From: Neostapfia colusana
Lineage: Eukaryota > Streptophyta > Magnoliopsida > Poales > Poaceae
Direction: 5' to 3'
Length of the DNA stretch: 64,000 nucleotides
Assembly: GCA_030760725.1 (NCBI GenBank)
Contig: JASWHV010000009.1
Coordinates: forward strand, 111,797,854-111,861,853
Below are positions 54,374 through 64,000 of the stretch, piece by piece. The first letter of the stretch is position 1. Each line of letters begins with the position of its first letter. The position numbers and the translations under genes were made by a program. The notes under the pieces are model-generated. The model made no database searches, was not told the origin of the DNA, and saw only the letters and a program-made list of their open reading frames with translations.

Positions 54374-55693
54374 AGCCTCCAGCACACGTCACATGTGGCA
54401 CGTTCACCACATCGACCACCACCTGCACGCACTAGCTCCTATGGTTTGATCCGTTCAGCCCTTGACAAGTGCAGGGGAAAAAAGAGACAAGTGTGCTCGA
54501 TCGATGGACCTATCAATCAATCAATCAATCGATCTACCGATGCGTGATAAAGAAACGCTAACCATGTTCCGATCCAATTATGCCCTGATGCCCGCCCATG
54601 CTAGCTATTGATTCAAAAACACAATCATCTATTAGTGTCTGCTGCTCTGGTACGCACGCAGCTCAAACCCATAGATCAGCGTGTAATAATCTAGAGTACT
54701 TTGCACGCGCGCGCGCACGCAGTAACAGGAGCTAGGTGCATTGCATTCCTACACACGCGAACCAAGTCCTCGACGACGACAGCGGGTTAGTTCAAAATTG
54801 AATAGTTCCAAACGGAGCGAGTAGTTCAATAATAGGTTGATTTTAAACACGGATTAAAATAAACGGATGATTGACCTAAACCTGTGACGACGACAGGGTG
54901 GTGTATTATTATTGCCTCCTCTCCTGTCCAGGTCAAACGTACGGCAGCACGAAGGTAGGACACAGGCGCGTAGCTGATGCATGCATCCCATCGCTAGCTG
55001 CCGTGCACCGCACCTGGCTCGTGCAAAAAAGTCACCATCGCAGCACCATCAACTACTACCTAGATCGACGGCGGCGGCGGCGAAGTAGTAGTCGCCAGCT
55101 AGGCTGCTGCTGCCGCGGCCGGCCGGCCATGACTTGCCACCGCGCGCGCGCGCCGCCAGCGTCGTCAGAACCGACGGCGGCGGGGCCACATCGTCGTCGA
55201 CCGTGGCGCTGGCCCCGCCGCTCCTCCTCCTCCTCCTCCACCTGCACCTGCAGGTGCCCGCCCAAATGGGCCAAGCCCAACAAACACAACCACCACGCTG
55301 GGCCCCCGCGCCCCCGATATTCTCTCCACTCCGAGGGGCTGGGCCCACCCACCCCCCATCACGATCAACTGGAACCGATCGCCACCGAGCACGGCTCCGA
55401 TCCAAATTCAGAGGATCACTACACACACGCGTCGTCGAACGCTGCGTTACTCTTGAAAAAATAATAATTTGTCCATGTACGGTCAACTGAGCCGAGCCGA
55501 GCGCGGACCATTCGGAGGAGGGAGGCGGTAACTGGAGCTGGAGAGAGAGAGAAGGCTCGCTCCACGAAGACGCCACGCCTACCCCTGCACTGCACGGGAT
55601 CGGTCGTCACGCCACGCGCGGCGACCCCTCGCGCCCTCCGTTCCTCCTCTTTTCTTCTTCCTCCTCGGCATCACCTTCCACGCCGCGCCGGCC
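54374..55693. other. Spacer between PEX13 and CIPK23
   Basis: Contains ATCA tandem words (about 54512-54530), a Stowaway right-end scrap (about 54789-54823, CCAAACGGAGCGAG then TA), GC runs, and long chance frames in GC-rich sequence at 54900-55580 that show no domain. Confidence 0.5.
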
Positions 55694-55701
55694 TATACAT
55701 A
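55694..55701 (+). promoter_or_regulatory. TATA-like element of CIPK23
   Basis: TATACATA stands out in a GC-rich stretch about 95 nt before the first uORF and 390 nt before the kinase ATG. It would place the transcription start near 55725. Confidence 0.4.
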
Positions 55702-55789
55702 CCGCCCTCTCCTCAGTCCCCCCAACCTCCCCCACCCACCCACCCACCGCCATCGACCGTCTTCCCTCCGCTAATCACGCAGTCGTCGC

Positions 55790-55840
55790 ATGCCCGCAGC
55801 TGCCGGTCCGGCGCGGAGAGAGCAGCAGAGCGAGGCCTGA
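55790..55840 (+). other. uORF 1 of CIPK23 leader (16 codons)
   Basis: The ATG at 55790 opens a frame MPAAAGPARREQQSEA that ends at TGA 55838-55840. The final A is the first base of the next ATG, so the two short frames overlap as TGATG/ATGA. Confidence 0.45.
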
Positions 55841-55917
55841 TGCGGCAGAGGCAGCAAGGCGAGGAGCACCAGGAGCTGTTCGTGCAGTGGAGGCCCTGCG
55901 ACAAGAAGAGGTCCTAG
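55840..55917 (+). other. uORF 2 of CIPK23 leader (25 codons)
   Basis: It begins MRQRQQGEEHQELFVQWRPC and ends KKRS before the TAG at 55915-55917, about 165 nt upstream of the kinase start. It is hydrophilic. The overlap with uORF 1 suggests reinitiation. Conservation is untested. Confidence 0.45.
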
Positions 55918-56083
55918 AGGGCCGGCCTCACGCGCACAGGGCGGCTCTGCTAGGCTCTCGCTCGTCCGGATCCGGCCGCCGTCAAGGCGCCGCCTTTTTA
56001 GGCTCGCCCGCCTGCTGGTCGGCCGGCCGGCCGGCGGCGAGGAGATCCGTAACCGAAGGAGGAGGAGGGGGAGGAGGGGGGAG

Positions 56084-59000
56084 ATGAGCGTGACCGTGGG
56101 GAGGACGCGGGTGGGCAGGTACGAGCTGGGGCGGACGCTCGGGGAAGGCACCTTCGCCAAGGTCAAGTTCGCCAGGAACGTCGACACCGCCGAGAACGTC
56201 GCCATCAAGATCCTCGACAAGGAGAAGGTCCTCAGGCACAAGATGGTCGGCCAGGTAATGCCCGATTCGACCCCATATACCCCCCCCCCCCCTACTCCCG
56301 TGCTATTGTTCATGTCCTCTGTTCATCCCCTGTTCCATTCAATTTTTTCCCCCTTCTGTTCTTGGAAGATTGGAGCCATGGCTCATCACGCGTTTGTTTT
56401 CTCCATCCACGATTCCTTTCCGGTGCGTGCGTAAGGTGTTTGACTTCGCTGTGCGTTTTTTTTTGTGCCTCTTGATCACACGGTGTTCCTTTCAGTTTCT
56501 TCACTTTTTTTTTCTACTACCTTTTACAAATCTTCTACTGCCTTTTACAAATCTACTACCTTTTCTTCCAGCTCAGTGGCTGTAAATTTTCTCTAAACGT
56601 AAACCTAATACCCGCAAGATTATTTAAATAAAAGTGATAAAGAGGCTACCAGTAATTGCGTATAGGATGGTGTTCTACCGCCAACTAAAACATACACCTA
56701 CGGTACGGGCTAGGGAGCTCGGACGGCAGCAGGCAGGCAGACAGGGCAGGCGAGCCCGTGCTCCCCGTCTCGTTCGTTCGTTTGTTCGTTGCAACCTGTG
56801 CGCGTCGTTGGTTGGCTGGGATGGTCAAGCTTGCGCTCTTGACTTGGAGGCTAGGCTAGGCTAAGCTTCTAATACTGATGCGCGTGACGTTGCTATTGCA
56901 GATAAAGCGCGAGATCTCGACGATGAAGCTTGTCAGGCACCCCAACGTCATCAAGATGCATGAGGTATAACGTTCTCCATGAATTAATCTTATGTCCTCT
57001 GTAAAACAAATGGATGGATGGATGGATAAATGGATTTGGGGCTTGTGCCATCTGAATCTAGGAAAGGTGAGTAAGAAGATCAAGAGTGAATGTCCCTTAT
57101 ATAGAAAAAAAAAAGAAACTTGATTATGAATTGTTTGTAGTAAATAGTTTCTATCTGTTGCTTAATGAGTTTCACCTGTTAGATTAGGTACATATTTTGT
57201 ACGCATTATTCCCCGTACTACCTGCATAGCAAGGCAGCTCCTGTTGTACGTGTACTATATCTCCGACATCAATGGAAACCTCATCCTGAGAATTCTCCCA
57301 GAATCATCTCTTTCATTACCTTTTGTGTCTTGCCTTTATGTCACTGTCCGACTCATGGTTGTGGCCTCTCCTTGTGTAGGTGATGGCCAGCAAGACAAAG
57401 ATTTACATAGTGATGGAGCTTGTCACTGGCGGCGAGCTTTTCGACAAAATTGTGAGTGACCCATCTTCTCGTCCGTATCATAATTATGCTTTTCGGTTCA
57501 GCTATGAGCATGTGACCGATTTGCAACAATTCTGGGTGTGCAGGCTTCACGTGGGAGGCTGAAAGAGGATGATGCGAGGAAGTATTTCCAGCAACTGATC
57601 AATGCTGTTGACTACTGCCACAGCAGAGGCGTGTACCACCGTGATCTTAAGGTGAGTGCTGTTTACTGTGTGTACGCAGATACGGTGAGGTAACTGTGCT
57701 TAATGATGTTTCCGGTTACTTGCTTTTCAGCCTGAAAATCTTCTGCTTGATGCTAGTGGCACTCTCAAGGTGTCAGATTTTGGATTGAGTGCACTTTCTC
57801 AACAAGTCCGAGTAAGTAAATTGGCTGTTATCTCTATTCTGGTCTGGTTGATGTTGAAAAATAATTTTCAATACCATCTTGTTGATTCCATATTTTGCTC
57901 TTGCTCCTTCTTGACAATGATAACACAGATCGTTTGAATCAGCTAATTATTTTTCCATATCTTCCTGCCAACTTGTAGGAGGATGGTCTGCTACACACAA
58001 CATGTGGAACTCCCAATTATGTTGCCCCCGAGGTGCATTGCAACATCTATGCATTAAATTATAGGTTTATCTTCATTCAAGTGACTGTCTGTTCTCATGT
58101 TACAATACTCCGGGTTGTACAGGTTATTAATAACAAAGGGTATGATGGAGCCAAGGCTGATCTTTGGTCATGTGGGGTGATTCTCTTTGTCCTCATGGCG
58201 GGGTACCTCCCATTTGAAGATTCAAACCTCATGTCACTTTACAAGAAGGTTAGCACTCTCTACCATGACAACAAGCGCTTGTTTTTCTTTTTCTGGGTAA
58301 GCCCTTAAAATTTAGACCATTTATGCAGATCTTCAGAGCAGACTTCAGTTGCCCATCTTGGTTCTCCACAAGTGCAAAGAAGCTCATCAAAAAAATTCTA
58401 GATCCTAATCCGAGCACTGTATGTTTCCTTCTCATTACCCCATTTTTCATCCTCCATTCTGAAGATCTGTTTCAGTATGTGATAAATAGCTCATGCCATT
58501 TTTATTGCCTTGTGCACAGAGAATAACTATTGCAGAGCTTATTAACAATGAGTGGTTCAAGAAGGGGTATCAGCCTCCTAGGTTTGAGACTGCAGATGTT
58601 AATCTGGATGATGTGAACTCCATTTTTAATGAATCTGGCGTAAGTTTTTTGCACAACTACAAGCCATATTGCGCCTCACGATGCTCTTTACTGCCAGGGT
58701 AAAAACTTGTTTCCAAATTCCAATGCAGGACCCAGCTCAGCTTGTTGTTGAGAGGCGAGAAGAAAGGCCGTCAGTGATGAATGCTTTCGAGCTGATTTCC
58801 ACATCTCAGGGCCTCAATCTTGGCACACTCTTTGAGAAGCAAACGGTACGATTATGTTTATTGGTATGCTGAACTCAGGAGGATAAGAAAGAGCTATAAA
58901 ATAAAACCATGGTAGCTTTACCTAACTGAACGTGCGCCCCTGGTGTTTATTAGGGTTCTGTTAAGCGAGAAACAAGATTTGCATCAAGGCTTCCTGCAAA

Positions 59001-59617
59001 TGAGATATTGTCAAAAATTGAAGCAGCAGCAGGACCCATGGGCTTCAATGTACAGAAGCGCAACTACAAGGTAGCATTATAACAAGATATTTCCGAAGCA
59101 TTCTTTCCAAAATTCCATTTCTTGTCAACGCCATTCTGATGACAATGCTGGAATAAAATCAGCTGAAGCTGCAAGGAGAGAATCCTGGAAGGAAAGGTCA
59201 GCTGGCAATTGCAACGGAGGTACATCACGATTGTCTTTTGCCTTGCTATATAACCTCTATTACCATTCTTGGCTGGTGCTTAGACTGAAACAATGTCACT
59301 ACATGCAAAGGTTTTCGAAGTCACACCTTCACTGTACATGGTTGAGCTGCGCAAGTCTAACGGTGACACACTCGAATTTCACAAGGTAAAACAGCGTGAT
59401 TTTGTTTATTAGCCTACACTGCGACGCACGACACTGGAGTTAACCCAGAAATGATTAGTACCTCGTGCTGGGATCAAACTGATCTTGCCCCTATGCTGAA
59501 CTCAAAACTGTGCAGTTCTACCACAGCATCTCGAATGGCCTGAAGGACGTGATGTGGAAGCCGGAGAGTGGCATCGTGGAAGGTGACGAGACGCAGCACC
59601 ACCGAAGGTCGCCATGA
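56084..59617 (+). CDS. CIPK23: CBL-interacting protein kinase 23
   Basis: Fourteen coding exons (56084-56254, 56902-56964, 57380-57451, 57544-57651, 57731-57811, 57979-58032, 58123-58248, 58329-58418, 58520-58639, 58729-58845, 58954-59070, 59163-59219, 59311-59385, 59516-59617), every one a whole number of codons, give 450 residues, the length I recall for rice CIPK23. The kinase domain has GEGTFAKV, Lys42 in VAIKIL, the HRD aspartate at 136, DFG Asp at 154, the activation loop with TTCGTPNYVAPE, then the CBL-binding NAF/FISL motif MNAFELISTSQGLNL (about 312-326) and the PPI-containing C-terminus. CBL1/CBL9 recruit CIPK23 to the plasma membrane under low K+ to phosphorylate AKT1-type channels; it also acts on nitrate transport. 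Gene identity rests on near-complete agreement with the rice protein as remembered. Confidence 0.97.
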
Positions 59618-59705
59618 TTAAGGTTTAGAAGTTACTCCGCAGATAAGCAGACGAGGAGCTGGTGAAATGAGAAGCTTGAACTGTTTTTTTCTTCCTCTTT
59701 TTTTG

Positions 59706-59775
59706 AAGTATTCTATCTAGCTAGAAATGATTGTAAACCAAAGTATTCTATCTAGCTAGAAATGATTGTAAACCA
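59706..59775 (+). repeat. Exact 35-bp tandem duplication in CIPK23 3' UTR
   Basis: AAGTATTCTATCTAGCTAGA... to AAACCA occurs at 59706-59740 and 59741-59775. It duplicates a candidate poly(A)-signal-like AATGATTGTAAA about 110 nt behind the stop codon. Confidence 0.9.
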
Positions 59776-60752
59776 AAGGTAGTAAAAGTTGAAACAAGCA
59801 AAGCCAACTCGCTCGAGTCAAGCAGGATTGCTCCAGCATGGGTTGGTTCAGCCTTCGTTCCATTGCACACCGTCTCTTTGACACAGAACCCGAGCCTGAA
59901 AACCGAACTGAAAAACCTGAAACCTGAATTTTTTTTCTCGAGTAGGAAGTCCTAAAACCTGATCTAGTTTCGGGTGTAATTAGATTTTCGCCTTGGTAAC
60001 CGCACTACCGGATTCACATAAAATTTCAGCAGTCCATCAATTTTATTTCGGTTTTGACATAGCCCATGTCGCATTACGTGACGAGGGGAAATCCTACATC
60101 CTTTATTTAGCATCATATAGAATGTTTTAAGATTGATATCAAAAAAGAAACGAAAGGTGAAGAAATCTGCCACGTGTCACAATACTGTTGTTGCAGGTGG
60201 GAAGTAAAAGAAAAGAATCGATTTCTAAACCTTAACCATATTTTTTTCTAAATCACAACTTCATTTTTGAATCTGTTTGAACCATCATGTTTTTCTAGAA
60301 TTAATGCTACAAAACGAGATATAATATGATTTTTCTGGATTTTCAGAATTCCATATTTGTCAACATTTCAAATGTATCGTTTTAGTATTTCACGTATACT
60401 GTATCAACATTTTACATATAGTAGGCTAACATTGTTTTATGAAAAATGTTGAAATTGTGCTTTTAAATTATTGAGGCGTGTTTAAAAAATATCGAAATTG
60501 CCATTTCAAATGGTATAGGTTGTTTGGTGGGCTAACTTGGGCCAGTTTAGGTAGATTTAGAGGTCCCCACGGCGCACCCCTCAGTCCGGTCCCCAGGCCA
60601 CACCGCGGTCGCCGTCGCCGTCGAATCACGCCACGCCACACTGCACCTCACACCACCGAGCCTGCTGCCTGCATCCCCTGCTCTTCTCTGCTCAGCTCTG
60701 CCTCGCCTTGACCCGAACCCGGCCTTCCCCCTCCCCGGAGCACGAGGCCGCG
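59776..60752. other. Spacer between CIPK23 and the C3HC gene
   Basis: AT-rich sequence turning GC-rich at about 60540, where the promoter and 5' UTR of the downstream gene start. No coding sequence was recognised. Confidence 0.5.
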
Positions 60753-63700
60753 ATGCGCGAGGAGGTGCGGAGCTCGGCGGCGGCGGCGGTGGCGCCCCCC
60801 GACCGGCCGCCCGCGCGCTCGGCCTCCCCACCACCCACCCCCGTCGCCAGGTACGCCCGCTCCCCGTCCACCACGCCTACAAGCCGGGGCCATGACCCTC
60901 GGGCGCTGCAGCTGGTTGCGCGTTTTGGCCACCGGATCGGGGCTCGTGCGGGTCTGGCCGGCCGTGAGGTGGTCCGGGCCTGGGAAATTTCGATTTTTTT
61001 CTTGTCGCGTTCGTATCACTAGTAATTGCTGCTAGGTGTGTTGGTCGGAGTAGGGCGTTCGTTGAACCCTAAGGATGCCCTGTTTAGTCATCAAACTACA
61101 TTTTGCTGCGGATATGGGGGTATGGTTGGTACAAGGTCGTATTTTGCTACTGCAGTGGGGACTTGTTGTTCTCTGTTTAGTACCACGGACACGGATGAGG
61201 GCTCCGTGTGATAATACCACGAGCTTATCTAGTTCTAGTTCGATCTTATAATCACCAAGTCCACAGCTTTCGTGAACTGTTTTCATTTTACGAGGATGAT
61301 ATATCTTTCACTCGTTTTACGCGAAATTTTGCGATCTTGGTGTTGTAGTTCACACAGCTAACGACTTTACCTTGGTAGCTATTTAGATAGATGCAAAGGG
61401 ACATGTATTTAAGTCCTGGGTTTGATTTGGTTGTTATCATGATTGCCACAAGGGTGCCAAAGCCTCCAAAATGGAAATTGATGACTTATTTGTGTAATTT
61501 GTTATGTGTCATGTGATGTGATTGGTTTTTTGCCTCCTTCCGCAGCTCCGCTGGTCCTTCATCACCTCCTGGGGAAACTAATGTAGCTAGCATAGATTGG
61601 TTGGGTGGTGATCAAGTGTCCAAAGTTGGATCATCTCATGTTGCTCCAGATGCTTGTCAGCCTTCTCTTAGTACTAATGCTGTTGGAACTGCTGTGGACC
61701 TCTGTCAACCATCATGTAGACCATGGGAACGTGGTGACTTGCTCCGTCGACTTGCCACATTTAAGCCTTCAACATGGGCTTGTAAACCGAAGGTTATTTA
61801 TTCTTTTACTTCATCTCCTGGCCGTTTGTATAAATTAATCATTCATTAATCATGAACTGCCAATTACCATGGATGGGTTTGTCTGGTATGCATATTAGTG
61901 TAGATTTTTTCTTTCTTAATGGACCGTTTAGACTTTAGAATAACCAGATTATGAGAACTGTAAGGAACTTGGAGAAATATTCACTTCTGGCGATCACAAA
62001 GAAATGCATTTTGTTTAATTTGAATAAAAAAAGAAAGGCCAGCCTGGTGCATTTTGTTTATTTTTGATAGTTGTTACAATATTAGTAAAAGGGTGCACCC
62101 AGTGCTGAAAGCTCCACACATTGTCGGGGTATGGGGAAGGGAATTTTTAGGCAGCCTTCCCCTTGCTTATTACAATATTAATACCCTTTTTTTCTATTGT
62201 ATGATTTGAAATTATGCACATTGGCACATTTGCACAATATGAGCACATACCCTCAATCTATTGAGTTTATATATTATCGAATTGGTTTGTCTCCTTAATC
62301 CATCCATTATGACTCATGAACAATTAGATTGAGTGTTATAAAATGTAGTGCATGCAAATAAGTCCCGGTTACTTTAGATAGGTGGATCCTTGAGGTATGG
62401 TGAAAAAAAGAAAAAGAAAAAAAGGAACACTCCCAATCATGAAACATCAAATAGTGGAGGGAGTGATTTTTATCTCTTCCATGTGCAGACTTGAAAAGGT
62501 GTTCTCCATATTTCTTTTTCCCCTTCTTTTCTTCTTAAGAAGTTGGCTTCAAGGATAGTTATGAACTTATGATATGTATGGGTATAGAATGCCTTTAAAT
62601 GTAATTTATTTCATGATATAAAGCATATTATTCGGGACCAGTCATGTACTAAATGATTGTTCAAACTTCAAACTGGGCATCTCCAACTTTGGTACTAGTA
62701 AGCCTACATTCTTTTTGCATTCCTGTCTTCTCAATCTAAACAAAGAGGATAAAACGGACACATAGAAAGGCAACTCTATGTTTGAAGGAACACTAATAAC
62801 TTAAGTTTTATAGGCTGCTAGTTCGCTGGCTTGTGCTCTGAGAGGCTGGATGAACATTGACGTGGACAAAATTAAGTGTGAGTCTTGTGGTGCAAATCTT
62901 ATTTTCACCGCATTGGCATCCTGGTCCCCTGCTGAAGGTATGTCCCAAGTCAGCAGTCTGGTTGTACGTTCTTTTTACAATTTGTAACTACTTCACTAAT
63001 GTTCCTAGTCCCTACTTTAAGTCTGACTTGCGGGATCTTGTACCTTTTTTGGTTACAAAAACTCTGTTGCATATGCTTTTACTGCTACGTGAGAAACCAA
63101 TCTTGTCAGTTATTTATTTAATGGCAAAAACATGAATAAATGTAGCTGCATAGAATACTGACTGCTTGGTCTGCCTGTCCATTTTAGTATTTGGTGGGTA
63201 TTTTTCAAACCAGGAAGAAAAAATCCGTAAAGATGTTGCTGCATTAGATCTTGTTAGAATGGACTGGGATTGGTAGCTTGTGAAAATTTGTGTATCAGCA
63301 GGGCATTGTGTCTATTTTCTTTATTATAGATACCTTCTCCTGAGTTCTGACTTTAAATGAGTTTATTTTGGCAATTGCAGTAGTGCTGGCTGAACTTCTG
63401 CTGACTTTCTGTTTTCATTTATATTGTGTTCTCATCTAGATTTACTACTCTTGCATGGAATCATGGTCCAAGTTATTTCAGGGCCTCAGTCTCACTACTG
63501 CTTATGTAAATTAAGTTATTGATGGAACAATTATGACATGGTTTTCTCATTCTTATCTGATGTTATGTTTTTACCGTTTAGTTAATCTTGTCATGTACCG
63601 CCAGCATCACTGTTTTCAAACCGAAATATTCTTCACCTGTGGGGGCTAACTTCCTTTGCTGGGATCTTTTTGTTATGTTGTAGTTGCAAATGCTGGAGAA

Positions 63701-64000
63701 GCCTTTGCTGAGCAGCTTGATGTTTCACACCAGAATGATTGCCCCTGGAGAGAGAATAGTTGTGCTGATAGTCTAGTCCAGTTTCACCTTACTTCATCAG
63801 CTCTTGTTGGTGGTTTCAAAGATCGCTGTGACGGATTGTTGCAGTTTGCATCCCTTCCCATTATTGCCCAGTCCGCAGTTGATAGCATGAAGCTTTCTAG
63901 AGGTGCTGAAATCGATCGTGTCCTGTCCCAATCGGTTGCTATTTTGTCCAGGGAGCTGGGTTATAAAACAGGCAGTACTACAGGAATTGACATCAATCAT
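60753..64000 (+). CDS. ILP1-like C3HC zinc-finger protein, 5' part
   Basis: Four exons are visible (60753-60850, 61546-61792, 62814-62937, 63684 to the window edge), keeping one frame and open at the right edge. The N-terminus is Ala/Pro-rich. Residues about 90 onward read RPWERGDLLRRLATFKPSTW, then RGWMNIDVDKIKCESCGANL, and after the next intron SHQNDCPWRENSC. This is the C3HC zinc-finger (ZC3HC1/NIPA, IAP-like) fold with its spaced Cys-X2-Cys and His-X3-Cys. In plants such proteins include ILP1 (IAP-like protein 1) and MEM1, linked to nuclear functions and DNA demethylation respectively. The order of residues favours the ILP1 type. The frame before the ATG at 60753 stays open, but without another ATG. 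Confidence 0.85.
62040..62180 (+). repeat. Degraded SINE-like repeat in intron of the C3HC gene
   Basis: Words such as GCCAGCCTGGTGCA, GGGGAAGGGAATTTTTAGGC and GCAGCCTTCCCCTTGC appear in the order found in the tandem unit of EIN2 intron 1. Similarity is weak and broken by insertions. Confidence 0.35.

Noticed and set aside
54898..55610. Long GC-rich frames on both strands before CIPK23
   Set aside because: They overlap each other in several frames, are rich in Arg/Pro/Ala and lack domains or splice sites.
1..64000. CRISPR arrays, rRNA or tRNA genes, viral inserts
   Set aside because: No regularly spaced repeats with unique spacers, no ribosomal sequence, no foldable tRNA and no recognisable viral genes were seen.

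Overview
This window looks like nuclear DNA from a grass. The genes are split by GT-AG introns, the coding GC content is very high, and Stowaway-type MITEs beginning CTCCCTCCGTTC are common. Gene order and sequence resemble the short arm of rice chromosome 7 (ETHYLENE INSENSITIVE2, NCED4, TIFY5/JAZ2, GLO4, PEX13, CIPK23; this correspondence is from memory and was not searched). The gene density of about one gene per 5 kb and the retrotransposon-poor spacers fit a compact panicoid genome of the sorghum, Miscanthus or Setaria type. I cannot name the species.

Layout. 1-100 (-): 5' end of a P-loop kinase-like gene. 948-2553 (-): secreted ML-domain (NPC2-like) lipid-binding protein. 3284-4605 (+): chloroplast two-RRM ribonucleoprotein. 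5085-5878 (+): intronless Obg GTPase pseudogene. 8116-14992 (-): EIN2, seven coding exons, with a transposon-filled first intron. 17544-27833 (+): FANCI, 30 coding exons, with a tiny LTR retrotransposon in intron 4. 28122-28307 (-): OEP7-like chloroplast envelope protein. 29227-30600 (-): broken NCED gene. About 31-39 kb: a repeat-rich gene desert (MITE, hAT relic, inverted-repeat element, LINE relic). 39819-40484 (+): one-finger C2H2 repressor. 45727-46947 (+): F-box/kelch protein. 48400-49370 (+): non-canonical JAZ. 49741-50620 (-): broken glycolate-oxidase-like gene. 51780-54147 (-): PEX13. 56084-59617 (+): CIPK23. 60753-64000 (+): ILP1-like C3HC zinc-finger gene running off the window.

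Function. Four loci belong to hormone or calcium signalling: EIN2 for ethylene, an NCED relic for abscisic acid, a JAZ for jasmonate and CIPK23 for Ca2+/K+/nitrate. Two neighbours are peroxisomal: PEX13 and the GLO relic. I read this as an old collinear block rather than an operon-like unit. Two of its members, NCED and GLO, have decayed here, which looks like gene loss after duplication.

The most striking non-gene structure is a family of retroposon insertions ending in TTG repeats. One is a 174-bp copy. Three others are only about 39-45 bp long, yet each is flanked by its own 13-20 bp target-site duplication. Also notable are a 283-bp LTR element with 83-bp LTRs and a perfect 5-bp target duplication, an 806-bp hAT element in EIN2 intron 1, a JAZ lacking the usual degron, overlapping uORFs before CIPK23, and ordered promoter motifs upstream of PEX13 and FANCI.
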